Part shown: one piece after another, positions 10,085 through 19,900 of the stretch
Layout: the number at the start of each line of letters is the position of its first letter
Numbering within the stretch: the first letter of the stretch is position 1
DNA from: Anaeromyces robustus
Taxonomy: Eukaryota; Neocallimastigomycota; Neocallimastigomycetes; Neocallimastigales; Neocallimastigaceae
Direction of reading: 5' to 3'
NCBI GenBank assembly: GCA_002104895.1
Contig: MCFG01000308.1
Location: 16,001 to 80,000 of the forward strand
Length of the DNA stretch: 64,000 nucleotides
Notes under the pieces: generated by a model
The model's input: the letters and a program-made list of their open reading frames with translations, nothing else
Told to the model about the DNA's origin: nothing
Databases searched by the model: none
Translations under genes and position numbers: made by a program

Positions 10085-11923
10085 TCATTTTGGTTTATTT
10101 TTAACAAAGTAACAGAGTAAGTTTTCAGGTGGTTTATCTTCATAAGGGAGATATGCATCAAGTTTAAATTCTTTAAATTTGTTGTTTTGCTTTCTTTTGT
10201 ATTTAATTGATTTTGAATTACTGATTGCAAAGAATGAGGAGTTGTTAATAATTTCTTTTGAATTTGCTAAGAAAAAATTTTGACATGTAGAATATTTATT
10301 TGATTTTGAATAAAAATATGAATTTGATTTATTTTTATCATTCACACTCTCCTTCGAAAAGATTGGATTATTGGGTTTTGAAAAATTAATATTTTGAATA
10401 GGTTGATTTGAAGAATTTGATTTTGAGCAAGAATAAGGATTGCCAGAGGAAACAGATTGATTACCAGATTTCAGATTATTACAAGAATTATTATTAAAAG
10501 AATCGTTACTAAGATTAACAGAGTTAGAAACATAAGTTGGTTTATTATTATTTTTCAAAGGTTGTGAATTACTTGATTTTGTACGTTCTGAGTGGAAACA
10601 AGAAGTATTACAAGAAGGTTTATTGCCAGAGTGATTATCAAGATTATTATTATTTTTAGAATGAGGTTTACAAGATTTATCAGATTTTGTATTTTGAGAA
10701 TTCGTCACGAATGAATTTGGGAGTATTAAACAATTTGAAAGACAGTAATTTGAATTGAAAGTTATTTCTTTAGTTGTAAAATTGATAGAGGGATTGTGAG
10801 TTACGAGCCAATCTATTCCAAGAATACCACAATACGAAGGTAGATCCACAATATAGAATTCTGTTTTACAAAGGTGATTTTTATATTTCAACGAGATGGG
10901 AAACGTTTTACCAAAAATTGTTTGATTTCCGGCTACTCCAGAAACGGCAGGAAAAGTAGAATCAGAATCAAAAGGAATATTGTTTTCTTTAGCAAAGTGT
11001 ATATCCATAAGATTTAATTGAGAACCTGAATCGATGAGTAGTTTAGCATTGCAAGAAGAGTTTAAAGTTTGTAGATTGAATTCGGCAACTGGAGCATTCA
11101 AAGATGGATCATCAGAAAGTCTAGGTCTTGATTTTGGTTTGGATTCTGGATTAGAAATAAAAGCATTGCTGGAGGAGGGTTTATTATCATCTTCATTCAC
11201 TTTATTCTTTAAAGGGCAATTATTAACTTGATGATTTTTTGATCCACAGTAGAAACAAAGATGTTCTTTTCTTCTTCTTTCTTTTTCTTCACGAGTTATT
11301 GTTTCATTAGATTTATTCGAAGCAAATTGAAAAGAGTTAGTATGACGACCAAAAGAATGATTACTTGAATTATTTGATTTAAAATATTGATTATGCGTAG
11401 AAAGTCTTAAATCTATACGAGAAGCTATGGTTTGAAGAGAGAATAAGGATTGTGGCCCAGGAAACATTTCTAAGATTCTGGTTGCAATATTGTCGTTTAA
11501 TCCTGCGAGAAAAGCATCCATTTTAGCAGCTTCATTCCAAGAAGAGTCATCTGCGTATTTATTGAACTCCAGGATGTAGCTTCTTACATCTCCAAGACGT
11601 CTCTGTTTAATGGTTCTGAGCTTTTGGTTTGCTATGAAGGTTGAATCATAATTTCCAAAGGTAGCTTTAAACTTGGATATAAACGCTTCATAGTCATCTA
11701 AACATGGGTCCACATTTTCAATTAAATTTGCGGCCCAATTCATTGCAGAACCGTAAAGTCTGGAAATGATGTATGCAACCTTGATTGGATCTTCAGAAAA
11801 CTTTTCTGGTTGCAACATGAAGACAAGGTTCATTTTTGCAAGGAAGCCTTTAAAGAAACGACGGTCTCCAGCGAATCCATCTTTGTACATAACGTTTAAA
11901 TTAAGAAAGTTGTCTTCGTTCAT
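10085..11923 (-). CDS. Gag-aspartic protease protein of family A retroelement (612 aa)
   Basis: Forms the virus-like particle and processes Gag. Residues 1-170 are a retrotransposon Gag capsid-type domain (GDRRFFKGFLAKM, YIISRLYGSAMNWA, KATFGNYDSTFIANQKLRTI). At about 222-236 there is one CCHC zinc knuckle, CFYCGSKNHQVNNC (C-x2-C-x4-H-x4-C), for RNA binding. At about 285-375 there is a retropepsin-like domain with the catalytic LLIDSGSQLNLMD and a GILGIDWL flap-end motif. Residues from about 400 onward are Asn/Ser/Lys-rich low complexity, ending in ordinary sequence (AYLPYEDKPPENLL). The ORF is intact and starts at the ATG nearest the end of the leader. RT, RNase H and integrase are absent, unlike the homologous fused ORF at 33394-35442. 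The tail has fewer copies of the NSCNPVN repeat than copy 2. Confidence 0.92.
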   Translation of the reverse strand: MNEDNFLNLNVMYKDGFAGDRRFFKGFLAKMNLVFMLQPEKFSEDPIKVAYIISRLYGSAMNWAANLIENVDPCLDDYEAFISKFKATFGNYDSTFIANQKLRTIKQRRLGDVRSYILEFNKYADDSSWNEAAKMDAFLAGLNDNIATRILEMFPGPQSLFSLQTIASRIDLRLSTHNQYFKSNNSSNHSFGRHTNSFQFASNKSNETITREEKERRRKEHLCFYCGSKNHQVNNCPLKNKVNEDDNKPSSSNAFISNPESKPKSRPRLSDDPSLNAPVAEFNLQTLNSSCNAKLLIDSGSQLNLMDIHFAKENNIPFDSDSTFPAVSGVAGNQTIFGKTFPISLKYKNHLCKTEFYIVDLPSYCGILGIDWLVTHNPSINFTTKEITFNSNYCLSNCLILPNSFVTNSQNTKSDKSCKPHSKNNNNLDNHSGNKPSCNTSCFHSERTKSSNSQPLKNNNKPTYVSNSVNLSNDSFNNNSCNNLKSGNQSVSSGNPYSCSKSNSSNQPIQNINFSKPNNPIFSKESVNDKNKSNSYFYSKSNKYSTCQNFFLANSKEIINNSSFFAISNSKSIKYKRKQNNKFKEFKLDAYLPYEDKPPENLLCYFVKNKPK

Positions 11924-12450
11924 TTTTATTTGATTAATTTATTATTAGTCTCGACTAGGAATTCAAATTGTTTATTAAGGTAAATTTAAATTTTAATTTC
12001 GCTTTTTATGCCTTACAACTCAAAAATAAACCGGCAAAAGCTACTAACTAGAGGTATATACTAGACCTCGAAATAAATATTAAAACTATATAATTAAAGT
12101 CGCTTCACCTTCACGACCAACCTCCAGCCTTCGGTGACTGAAGTTCCTTATTTGCCAGAGCTTACGAAGGTATTGAACTTGAACGTCCGATATTGCAGTG
12201 CTTTTTATCACACAACAATTCCTTCCCCCAAGAAAGCGTGCTTTTCACACTACCCACTTTTATCAATACCTAAGTAACTAATTGACTATAGTTTCTTAAC
12301 CTACTAGAAACTAGTTACTTACGCCAAACACTCTGTATATGAGCTCTAAACGCTCCTAGTATATTTTATAAATAATTTACCTTAAAAATTAATAAATATT
12401 TGATTACACAGAAGTTTACAAAGATGTTTTTCTTTTAATAATTTTTTCTA

Positions 12451-12540
12451 TTTCACACTGCTGTTCTTTCAGTTTATCAACTTACTCGAGCTGAATGTAG
12501 GACTTACGTCTGAGCCTACCAGCGAGGGCCAATGTGAAAC
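12451..12540 (-). ncRNA. Conserved structured leader RNA motif, copy 1
   Basis: An outer helix pairs GTTTCACATTG with CAGTGTGAAA. Inside are GTAGG/CCTAC enclosing a GTAA loop region, TTCAG/CTGAA enclosing GTTGATAAAC, and an unpaired CTCGCTG that could pair with CAGC downstream. Related copies lie at 32457-32543, 33062-33142 and 42748-42837, with compensatory changes in the outer helix. It matches no ribozyme or riboswitch class I can name. Confidence 0.7.
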
Positions 12541-12676
12541 TCGAAATTTAATTATAAAAAGAAAAAAGACAGTATAAAAATAAGGATCCTCAGAATGATT
12601 CTCCTTATTAAAAATTTTATTAAATTTATAAAAATTTTTTTTTTTTTTTTTTTTTTTTTAAACTATATAACAAAAA

Positions 12677-12707
<31 letters not shown>

Positions 12708-13473
12708 AAAATAATTTAATTTATCTATTCTATAATTTATTCATTCACTTAATTTTTTATAATAATTTATTTAATTTATTAATATTCATTCACTTAATTT
12801 AATTTATTTAATTTTTTTAATTTAATTTTATTAATTTTCCGAAAATATTACTGGCAAGGTAGTACAAAATCTTTTTCAAATGCTATGGGGTACACTATTT
12901 TTATCTTTGGGTAGTACAAGGAAAATTTTTCAAAATGTTACACAAGGAAAATTTTTTAACTATTCTAGGGTGGTACAAAATTTTCTATAACTAAGGTTTC
13001 TAAGTAATTCAAAGGTAATCCAAGGTAGAGTAGCTAAGACTAAGGAGAGAAACTAGGTTAAACTAAGGACGGGTGGAATCTGGGTGCTTTATTTTTTTAC
13101 TTTATCAAGAAAAATTTTTATTCGAGAAGGATACTTGATAGGATGGATACTAGAATTATTCAAGAAAAGTAGACAAAGGGTAAACAAGAAGTAGACAAGA
13201 CTAAGACAAGACTAAAAACTAAGGATTATACAAGGTAGATAACTGGTAATCAAAAACTAGGATAGAAGTATTCAAGGGATTAGGAGATTATTACTAGAAC
13301 AGGTAGTATCCAGAGGCTAAGAAAAGTAGTATTCTAAGATTAAAATTAAAGGAGGTAGTATCCAAAGGTAGACCTAAAAGGCGGTAGAATCCAATAAAAG
13401 GTAGAAACTAAAAATTGGTAGCAGATTCCAAAATTTTCGACACTAAGGTTCCAGGCGGTGTTTCTTTTGTTGG

Positions 13474-13483
13474 GTGCTTTTAT
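13474..13483 (-). promoter_or_regulatory. Self-complementary primer-binding site
   Basis: Directly after the 5' LTR the minus strand reads ATAAAAGCAC. With the last LTR base this gives AATAAAAGCAC, the exact complement of GTGCTTTTATT in the same LTR (13795-13805), about 34 bases downstream of the TATA box, where the transcript should begin. No tRNA-type TGG primer site is present. The arrangement is like the self-primed Tf1/sushi group. Confidence 0.8.
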
Positions 13484-14200
13484 TGTAACGGAACGGTAGT
13501 TCCAATATTACAATTGACACCAAAATCTGAAGTAAACACAAACAAAATAAAATTTAAAATAAAAGATACTTATTGCAATATCAGAACACCTTTCCTTTGT
13601 TAACCTGAAAGGTCGGTGTCGAGATATATATATTAGTAAGATTTAGTTTTAAGTTTTATTTTATTTTTATTTAAAATATATTTTATTAGAATTTAGTTTT
13701 ATTAATTATTAAAAATTAATAATAACTAATCTTTGTAGTATTTCGAACTACTTATGAATTAATTATTACTAATATAAATAAAAGTTATTAAAAGAATAAA
13801 AGCACAAAGAAAAATATTTTAACTAAAAGTTTTACACCTATTTATACTTTTTGCGGAAAAATAGTTTTAAAAATAAAAGTTCATAAAAAATAATAAAAAT
13901 TGCTAGAAACTAAGATATTTTGTTATAAAATGAATCTCATAGAAAAATAAAGAAATATTATATAATTTTTTCTTAAAGTTTCTAATTCTATTCCATGTAA
14001 TTCTATAAAGAAATACAGAAATAAAATACAGAAACAAATACAGAATAAAATACAGAAATTTATAATAAATAAATTTAAAATAAAATTTTTATAAAATTTG
14101 GAACAAGGTGTGAGTCGAACCCAGAGTGTTCGCCCAGATGGTCATAGTTACTAACCACTAGACCATGGTTACTATTTTACTAGTTGAGGGATTCGTTACA
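13484..14200 (-). repeat. 5' LTR of family A copy 1
   Basis: 717 bp, TGTAACGAATCC to CGTTCCGTTACA on the minus strand. It holds the tRNA-like segment near its 5' end, a TATAAATA box at 13839-13846 and the predicted RNA start region at about 13805. Confidence 0.92.
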
Positions 14201-14724
14201 ATTATAATAATTTTTTATTAATATTTAAATAATTAAAATTTTTTATTTAAATTTAATAACAATTACACCTTTCAAAATTTAAGAAATTTTGAAGTATTTT
14301 TATATTTTTTCATAATTATATTTATTATATATTATACTAATTTATTTATATTTAATTTCTATTTATTTACGGACTATCTAACTAACTAAACTTTATTATT
14401 TAATAAATTTATTTATTATTTCTAAAAATAGAAATTTTGAATTAACTATTAAAACTAAGACTAAATAATTTTAATTGAGTTCATTTATTATTTATTTATT
14501 ATTCTAATATTAATAATATATTTATTATATATTTTAAATTTAAAAACAATGAAAAATTTTATAAATTAAAAAAATTAAAATTTAGTAATTATTTTGTTTC
14601 GAACTTTATTTAATTGATTTAAATTATTGTTTCACAATAATTTTACAGAATTATTTTATGTAATTTTAATCACTACGTATAGTGGCTTAAACTATATTTA
14701 AGAATTTTACGCTGTGGCGTTAAA
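14201..14724. other. AT-rich spacer
   Basis: No gene seen. The last 80 bases (CACTACGTATAGTGG, then ACGCTGTGGCGTTAAA) contain short palindromes, after which a gypsy integrase fragment begins. Confidence 0.5.
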
Positions 14725-14809
14725 TATCTTTACAATATCATTGGACCACTACCAGTAACACAAAAAGGTAACCAATACATTATAGTAATTGTGGACTACT
14801 TTACTAAAT
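14725..14809 (+). pseudogene. Gypsy integrase core fragment
   Basis: Reads IGPLPVTQKGNQYIIVIVDY then FTKW, the first Asp-containing block of a Ty3/gypsy integrase core (GPLP...YIIV.VDYFTKW). It is cut on the right by the inverted-repeat element starting at 14810. Only about 28 codons remain. Confidence 0.8.
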
Positions 14810-16120
14810 GGGAATGTGGTGCATTTCGGAATCGTGCATTTCGGAATTGTGCATTTCGGAATCTGTGGCGTATGAAATTTTATATATTAAATAAATGAAT
14901 AAATAAATAAATAATAATTAAAAATTATAATTAATAATTACAAATTAAAAAATGAAATAAAATGAAATAAAAATAATTAAAAAAATTATAATAAAATCAA
15001 AGAATTGAAAAAAAAAAATACAAAAAAATACAAAAAAAATTTAAAAAAGAAAGATTCAAGTTATTCATTAACTTTTACAAACAAACAAAAATCATATTTT
15101 TTCAAAGTCTTTTATTTTATTTAATATTTTATAATATTTTTCATTTATATTTAAAATTATTTATATAAATATTTTAATTTATTTTATTATTAAATTGTAA
15201 TAATAATAACTAAAATTTTAATAAAATAATAAAAAATAAAAAAATATTTATTTAATGATTTTTTAAACATAATTGATATTATTATTTTTATAAATAAGAT
15301 TGACATTGATATTGATAATATTTTTATACTAAAAATTTTGATATTGATATTAATTATATTTTAATTATAGTTAAATAGATAAGTTTTAGATATAATTTAG
15401 CTAAAAACTAGCTAAAAAAATCTTAAAGTAATTTTTATTTCCTTATATTGTTACAAGAACAATAATTAAGCATAACATATAATTTAAAAAGGTTAGAAAA
15501 ATACTAATTTATAATAAAAAATTAGTATTTTTTATTATTTAAATCAATTAAGCAATTATACCATAATTCAACAATATCTTTTCTATCATATCCATTATAA
15601 ATATAATCTTTTTCCATATATTTATAATTTTCAATTATATTTTTTATTTCATCAGTTTTTCTAATTATTTTTTGTTTTTTTCTCCAGATTCCATTAATTC
15701 TCCTTTCGTAATCATTGTAGGATAAGGATTCTTCTTTTTTTAATATATAAATTAATTTAAAAAAATGAAGGTTTTTTTGGAAATAAATTATTTAAGTAAT
15801 TATTAAAATATTCTGAAGCATTATTTGTTATATGCTCCATATTCTTATAATAATTCCAATAATTAGTATTATATTTATGTAAATAATTATTTTTAAAATA
15901 TAATAGTTTTATTTATTTAATGATAACAGAACAAGTCCTTTTTTATATACAATTTTTAACAAAATATTATTTAAAAGATTATTAATAAAATAATATTTAA
16001 TTTTATTTAATTATTTATGTATTTATTTATTTATTTATTTATTTTTGATAAATGTGGCTATAAAATATTTTATCATTAAGCCACATACAATAATGTACGA
16101 TTCCGAAATGCACTTCTCCC
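14810..16120. mobile_element. Non-coding inverted-repeat element with GCATTTCGGAAT ends
   Basis: The left end starts GGGAATGTGGTGCATTTCGG and then repeats GTGCATTTCGGAAT in tandem (three GCATTTCG units). The right end, reverse-complemented, starts GGGAGAAGTGCATTTCGG. Both sides then carry a GTGGC motif. The interior is AT-rich and has no coding region. It resembles 18978-20322. The left flank is gypsy integrase and the right flank copia, and the neighbouring bases ACTAAAT/ACTAAAA match only imperfectly, so a clean target duplication is not shown. The edges may be rearranged. Confidence 0.65.
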
Positions 16121-16128
16121 ACTAAAAT

Positions 16129-18389
16129 CGACGGCTTGGCCATTTTTATACGGAAGATTTAAAGAATTATTTAAAATTACATAATATTAAAGAAAATTTT
16201 TGCAATGAATGTAAAATTGCAAAGATGAAAAGAAATCCACATAATAAAATAACACCAAAAGCCAATGAAGTACTAGAAATTATCCACTCTGATATTATAG
16301 GACCAGTAAAGGAATCTTATACTGGGAAAAAGTATATATTAACCATCATTGATGAATATAGTAGAAAATGTTGGTTATATTTACTTAAAAATAAATCAGA
16401 AGCAGTGGATATTATCATACATGCATTTAAATTACTAAATAATAATAATAAGAATAGGAAAATAAAAATTTTTAAATCAGATATGGGAAGGGAATACAAT
16501 AATAAGAAAATTAATGATTTTTGTAACGAATTTGGTATATCAAAAGTATATTCACCTCCCTATAATTCAGAAAATAATGGTTTAGAAGAAAGATATAATC
16601 AAACCATTATTTCTTGTACAAAGACTTTGTTATACTGGATGTAACGGAACGGTAGTTCCAATATTACAATTGACACCAAGATTTGAAGTAAACACAAACA
16701 AAATAAAATATAAAAGATACTTGTTGCAATATCAGAACACCTTTCCTTTATTAACCCGAAAGGTCGGTGTCGAGATATATATATTAGTAAGATTTAAGTT
16801 TAAGTTTTATTTTATTTTTTATTTAAAATATGTTTTATTAGAATATAGTTTTATTAATTATTAAAAATTAATAATAACTAACCTTTGTAGTGTTTCGAAC
16901 TACTTATGAATTAATTATTACTAATATATATGAAAGTTATTAAAAGAATAAAAGCACAAAGAAAATATTTTGACTAAAAGTTTTACACCTATTTATACTT
17001 TTTGCGGAAAAATAGTTTTAAAAATAAAAGTTCATAAAAAATAATAAAAATTGCTAGAAACTAAGATATTTTGATATAAAATGAATCTCATAGAAAAATA
17101 AAGAAATATTATATAATTTTTTCTTAAAGTTTCTAATTTTATTCCATGTAATTCTATAAAGAAATACAGAAATAAAATACAGAAACAAATACAGAATAAA
17201 ATACAGAAATTTATAATAAATAAATTTAAAATAAAATTTTTATAATATTTGGAACAAGTGTGAGTCGAACCTAGAGTGTTCGCCCAGATGGTTATCATTT
17301 TACTAATTGTGAGATTCGTTACACTGGAGTGGTTTAAGTGAAAATTTTTGGGATTTCGCGATCATTTATGCAAATTATATTTATAATAAAATCCCACACT
17401 CTAGTATAAACAATAAAATACCTGATGAAATATTTTCAGGTAATAAAACAAATGTTAACCATATAAAAGTTTTTGGTCGCTTAACTTATAAAAATTATGA
17501 GCAACGCAAAAATAAATTTTCACCAAATGCAAAGAAAGGTATCTTTCTTGGATTTAGTAAAAAGTCTAATTGCTATATTATTATGGATTATAATAACTTT
17601 AAATTACATAAAGTAAGAGAAATATATTGTTTGGAGGATACTCCATCCAATTTAAAATTAAATAACTTCACTAACATCAACGATAACGATCATAATTTAT
17701 TCTCATACAATATAAATATTAATTTAGATTCAAATAATAACATTAAAGAAAATTTAAGCAATAATATTTCACAAAATAATAACAATAAACAAATAAACAT
17801 TAATAAAAATAATGAAAACGCGACAAATTTTTCAGAAGAAAGTAGTCATTATTCTTCAGCAATTTCTTCTGAAGGCGAAGATGATGGACTAATAAATAAT
17901 ATAGATCCTGAATGTTCTTTTAAAGAGGATCAAAACGATATAAATAACAACAAAAGTTATAATACAAATCCAAAAGATATTGCTACTCAAAGTAGCTCCA
18001 AAAATTTAGATTCTGAAATTTCAAAAAATAAAAATCAAATTTTTGATAAAAAAATTTTTGATGAAAAAAATTTTATTAATAAAAATTTTTCAAATTTTGA
18101 AATAAAAAATAATAATTCAATTAAAAATAATTTTAATGAAATTAACACAGACAAAACCTTATTTAATAATAAATTTGATGAATATGAAAATTTACATAAT
18201 AATATATTAAATAATAATAAAAATGAAAATTTAATTAATGAAAATTTTTATAATAATAATTTTGAACACAATAATATTAATAATTCAAATATTAATGAAC
18301 AAATTAATAATAATAAGGTTTTTAATATAAAAGATAATATAAATAACAATATTAACAATAAAAATTTTTCTAATAATGATAATTTTTAA
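16129..18389 (+). pseudogene. Ty1/copia pol fragment (GAG-pre-integrase, integrase) split by a solo LTR
   Basis: Begins inside the GAG-pre-integrase motif (RRLGHF, then CNECKIAKMKRNPHNK). The integrase core retains all three acidic residues: HSDIIGP, KSDMGREY and NNGLEERYNQT. The frame is cut at 16640 by a family A solo LTR and continues from 17324/17329 (SGLSENFWDF...PDEIFSG... VFGRLTYKN, GIFLGFS). After about codon 17660 it becomes an Asn-rich linker to the stop at 18387-18389. Gag and protease are missing on the left; RT is missing on the right. The copia fragment at 37820-39350 holds exactly the preceding part (gag-protease), ending just before the RRLGHF motif. Confidence 0.9.
16640..17323 (-). 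mobile_element. Solo LTR of family A with CTGGA target duplication
   Basis: 684 bp, inverted relative to the plus strand, with TG...CA ends. CTGGA occurs at 16635-16639 and again at 17324-17328, and the copia integrase frame resumes on the far side. Relative to the 717-bp LTRs it lacks about 25-30 bases that hold box A of the tRNA-like segment, while box B (TGAGTCGAACC on the plus strand) survives. Confidence 0.95.
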
Positions 18390-18908
18390 TACAAATAATT
18401 TAAATAACAATTCAAATAATATATTGCAGAATAATAATAATAATATACAAAATTATAATAAAATTTAGAAAGGATAATTACACCATATGTAAACTAAAAG
18501 TTCACTTTATTATTTAAAAGAAAATCAAAATTTTATTTATAGATAAAAACTCAAAATCTCCAATTTTTATTCCAAGTTACAATAACCAAATTAATTTTAA
18601 TAAATTAAATATTAAAAATAAAATCAATAAAAAAAAATATTAATAAGATATCTCAAGTATCTGAAATTACATATTTGAATTTCAAAAATATCCATTTTTC
18701 AATAAAAAAAAAAAAATAAGTCTACAAATTAAAATATGAAAAGAAATGAAGTCTAAGAAAGTGTCTGATGAAAAAAATTTTTAAATTAAACTACATTAAA
18801 TCTGAAAAAATTCTAGCTGACGTTATGACAAAATGAGTAAATGATAATAAATTAAAATCTTTTGCAAATCAAATTTTCAATACTTAGAAATTTTGATTTG
18901 AGGGGGAG
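18390..18908 (+). pseudogene. Decayed copia 3' coding remnant and polypurine tract
   Basis: Mostly Asn/Lys-rich noise with stops. Near 18790-18900 the text KSEKILADVMTK resembles the copia RNase H tail (NLADIFTKPL-type), followed by FANQIFNT and the polypurine tract GAGGGGGAG at about 18900-18908. RT and most of RNase H have been lost. Confidence 0.6.
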
Positions 18909-18977
18909 TGTTAAGATTTAAATTTATAACTTTATTTTATTAATCACGTGTAAATAGTATATTTATGTTTTATTAAC
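18909..18977 (+). repeat. Start of copia 3' LTR, interrupted
   Basis: Begins TGTTAAG straight after GAGGGGGAG, the usual copia polypurine/LTR junction. It is interrupted by the inverted-repeat element at 18978-20322; the LTR appears to continue at 20333 for an undetermined length of AT-rich sequence (about to 20560). Confidence 0.75.
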
Positions 18978-19073
18978 GGGAGTATTGCATTTCGACATAA
19001 TCTATGTTTGATGGTTTTTTAATGTATTACAATGTGGCTTATAAAAATAATAAATAAGATTAATATATAAATG

Positions 19074-19078
19074 AATAA

Positions 19079-19125
<47 letters not shown>

Positions 19126-19130
19126 ATATA
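19074..19130. repeat. (AAAT)n microsatellite
   Basis: About 14 units of AAAT/AATA inside the inverted-repeat element. Confidence 0.9.
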
Positions 19131-19797
19131 GAATTTAATCTTGACCTTAAAATTTAAATTTAACCTTTGTATTTTATACTCTTTTTGGTATATTAGTCAG
19201 TTTATTGTTACTTAAAAATTACATTAAAATAAAAAAATATATATGTAATAAAAAAAATTATAATCATACCATACATTTTTTTATTATTTCTCGTATTTTA
19301 AATAAACAATAATATTATTATAAATATTAAACAATTTCACTTTGCTTGATTAATATTATTTATATTTAAAATTTTAACTTTGAAGTTGATTTATTGAAAG
19401 ATAAATAAATAGTATAAATTAAAATTGACTTCAATATAATTTAAATATTTTTTATAATCATCTCTATAGCTATTTTTATTATATATATATAATTAAAATA
19501 GCTATAAGGATATAATAATTTTTAATAAAATTATTAAGTAATAAGAGTGATATTGTAAATTAAAAATAATAATATTCTTTTAAAATTATTGTAATATATA
19601 TTTATAATTCAAATATTTGAATTATAAATATGAAGTTTATATTTCATTTAAATAAATATATTAATAATATTACTTCATAATTTAAATAAAAATAGAAATA
19701 TCAATAAAAAAAGATGTTGTTATAACAAAATTTTTACTTCCAAGTTAACTGAACAATTATATAAATTTTATATTAGATTTTTAAATTCATATAATAT

Positions 19798-19900
19798 ATT
19801 TTATTTTATTTTATTTTATTTTATTTTATTTTATTTTATTTTATTTTATTTTATTTTATTTTATTTTATTTTATTTTATTTTATTTTACTTTACTTTATT
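19798..19900. repeat. (TTTTA)n pentanucleotide microsatellite
   Basis: About 19 near-perfect TTTTA units, with C substitutions near 19889-19895, inside the inverted-repeat element. A shorter run follows at 19936-19965. Confidence 0.92.

Larger units (their letters stand above)
11924..13483 (-). other. Long structured 5' leader of family A copy 1
   Basis: About 1.56 kb between the 5' LTR and the gag start without a plausible ORF. It includes blocks conserved with the family B leader at 31873-33393: the covarying stem-loop RNA at 12451-12540, a hairpin with arms GAGGT/ACCTC near 12049-12072, and a GTCG...CGAC hairpin near 12104-12122. T-runs on the plus strand (about 12636-12659 and 12680-12705, A-runs in the RNA) lie upstream of the structured core. 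Retention of structure between elements with different LTRs suggests a cis-acting role in packaging, translation or priming. Confidence 0.7.
9051..14200 (-). mobile_element. Complete non-autonomous LTR retrotransposon, family A copy 1 (gag-pro only)
   Basis: 5150 bp on the minus strand: 5' LTR 13484-14200, self-primer site 13474-13483, long structured leader to 11924, gag-pro gene 11923-10085, 3' untranslated region, polypurine tract GAAGGAGGA at 9770-9778, and 3' LTR 9051-9767. Both LTRs are 717 bp and differ by only a few substitutions, so the insertion is young. There is no RT, RNase H or integrase, so movement would need enzymes from elsewhere; the gag-pro-RT element at 31272-35442 shares Gag, leader and LTR features and is the obvious type of helper. 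Flanks are ATAGA on the left and ATTAT on the right, so no target duplication is seen; ectopic recombination after insertion, or misassembly, is possible. Confidence 0.9.

Noticed and set aside
12451-12540. Hammerhead, HDV-like or group I ribozyme
   Set aside because: CTGATGA/GAAA core, HDV double-pseudoknot order and group I P/Q/R/S elements are not present; CCTCGCTGG recalls the HDV L3 loop, but the outer helix encloses the whole motif.
14800-16128. Target duplication ACTAAAT/ACTAAAA around the MITE at 14810
   Set aside because: Only 6 of 7 match, and the two flanks are different retroelements (gypsy and copia), so a simple insertion is not shown.
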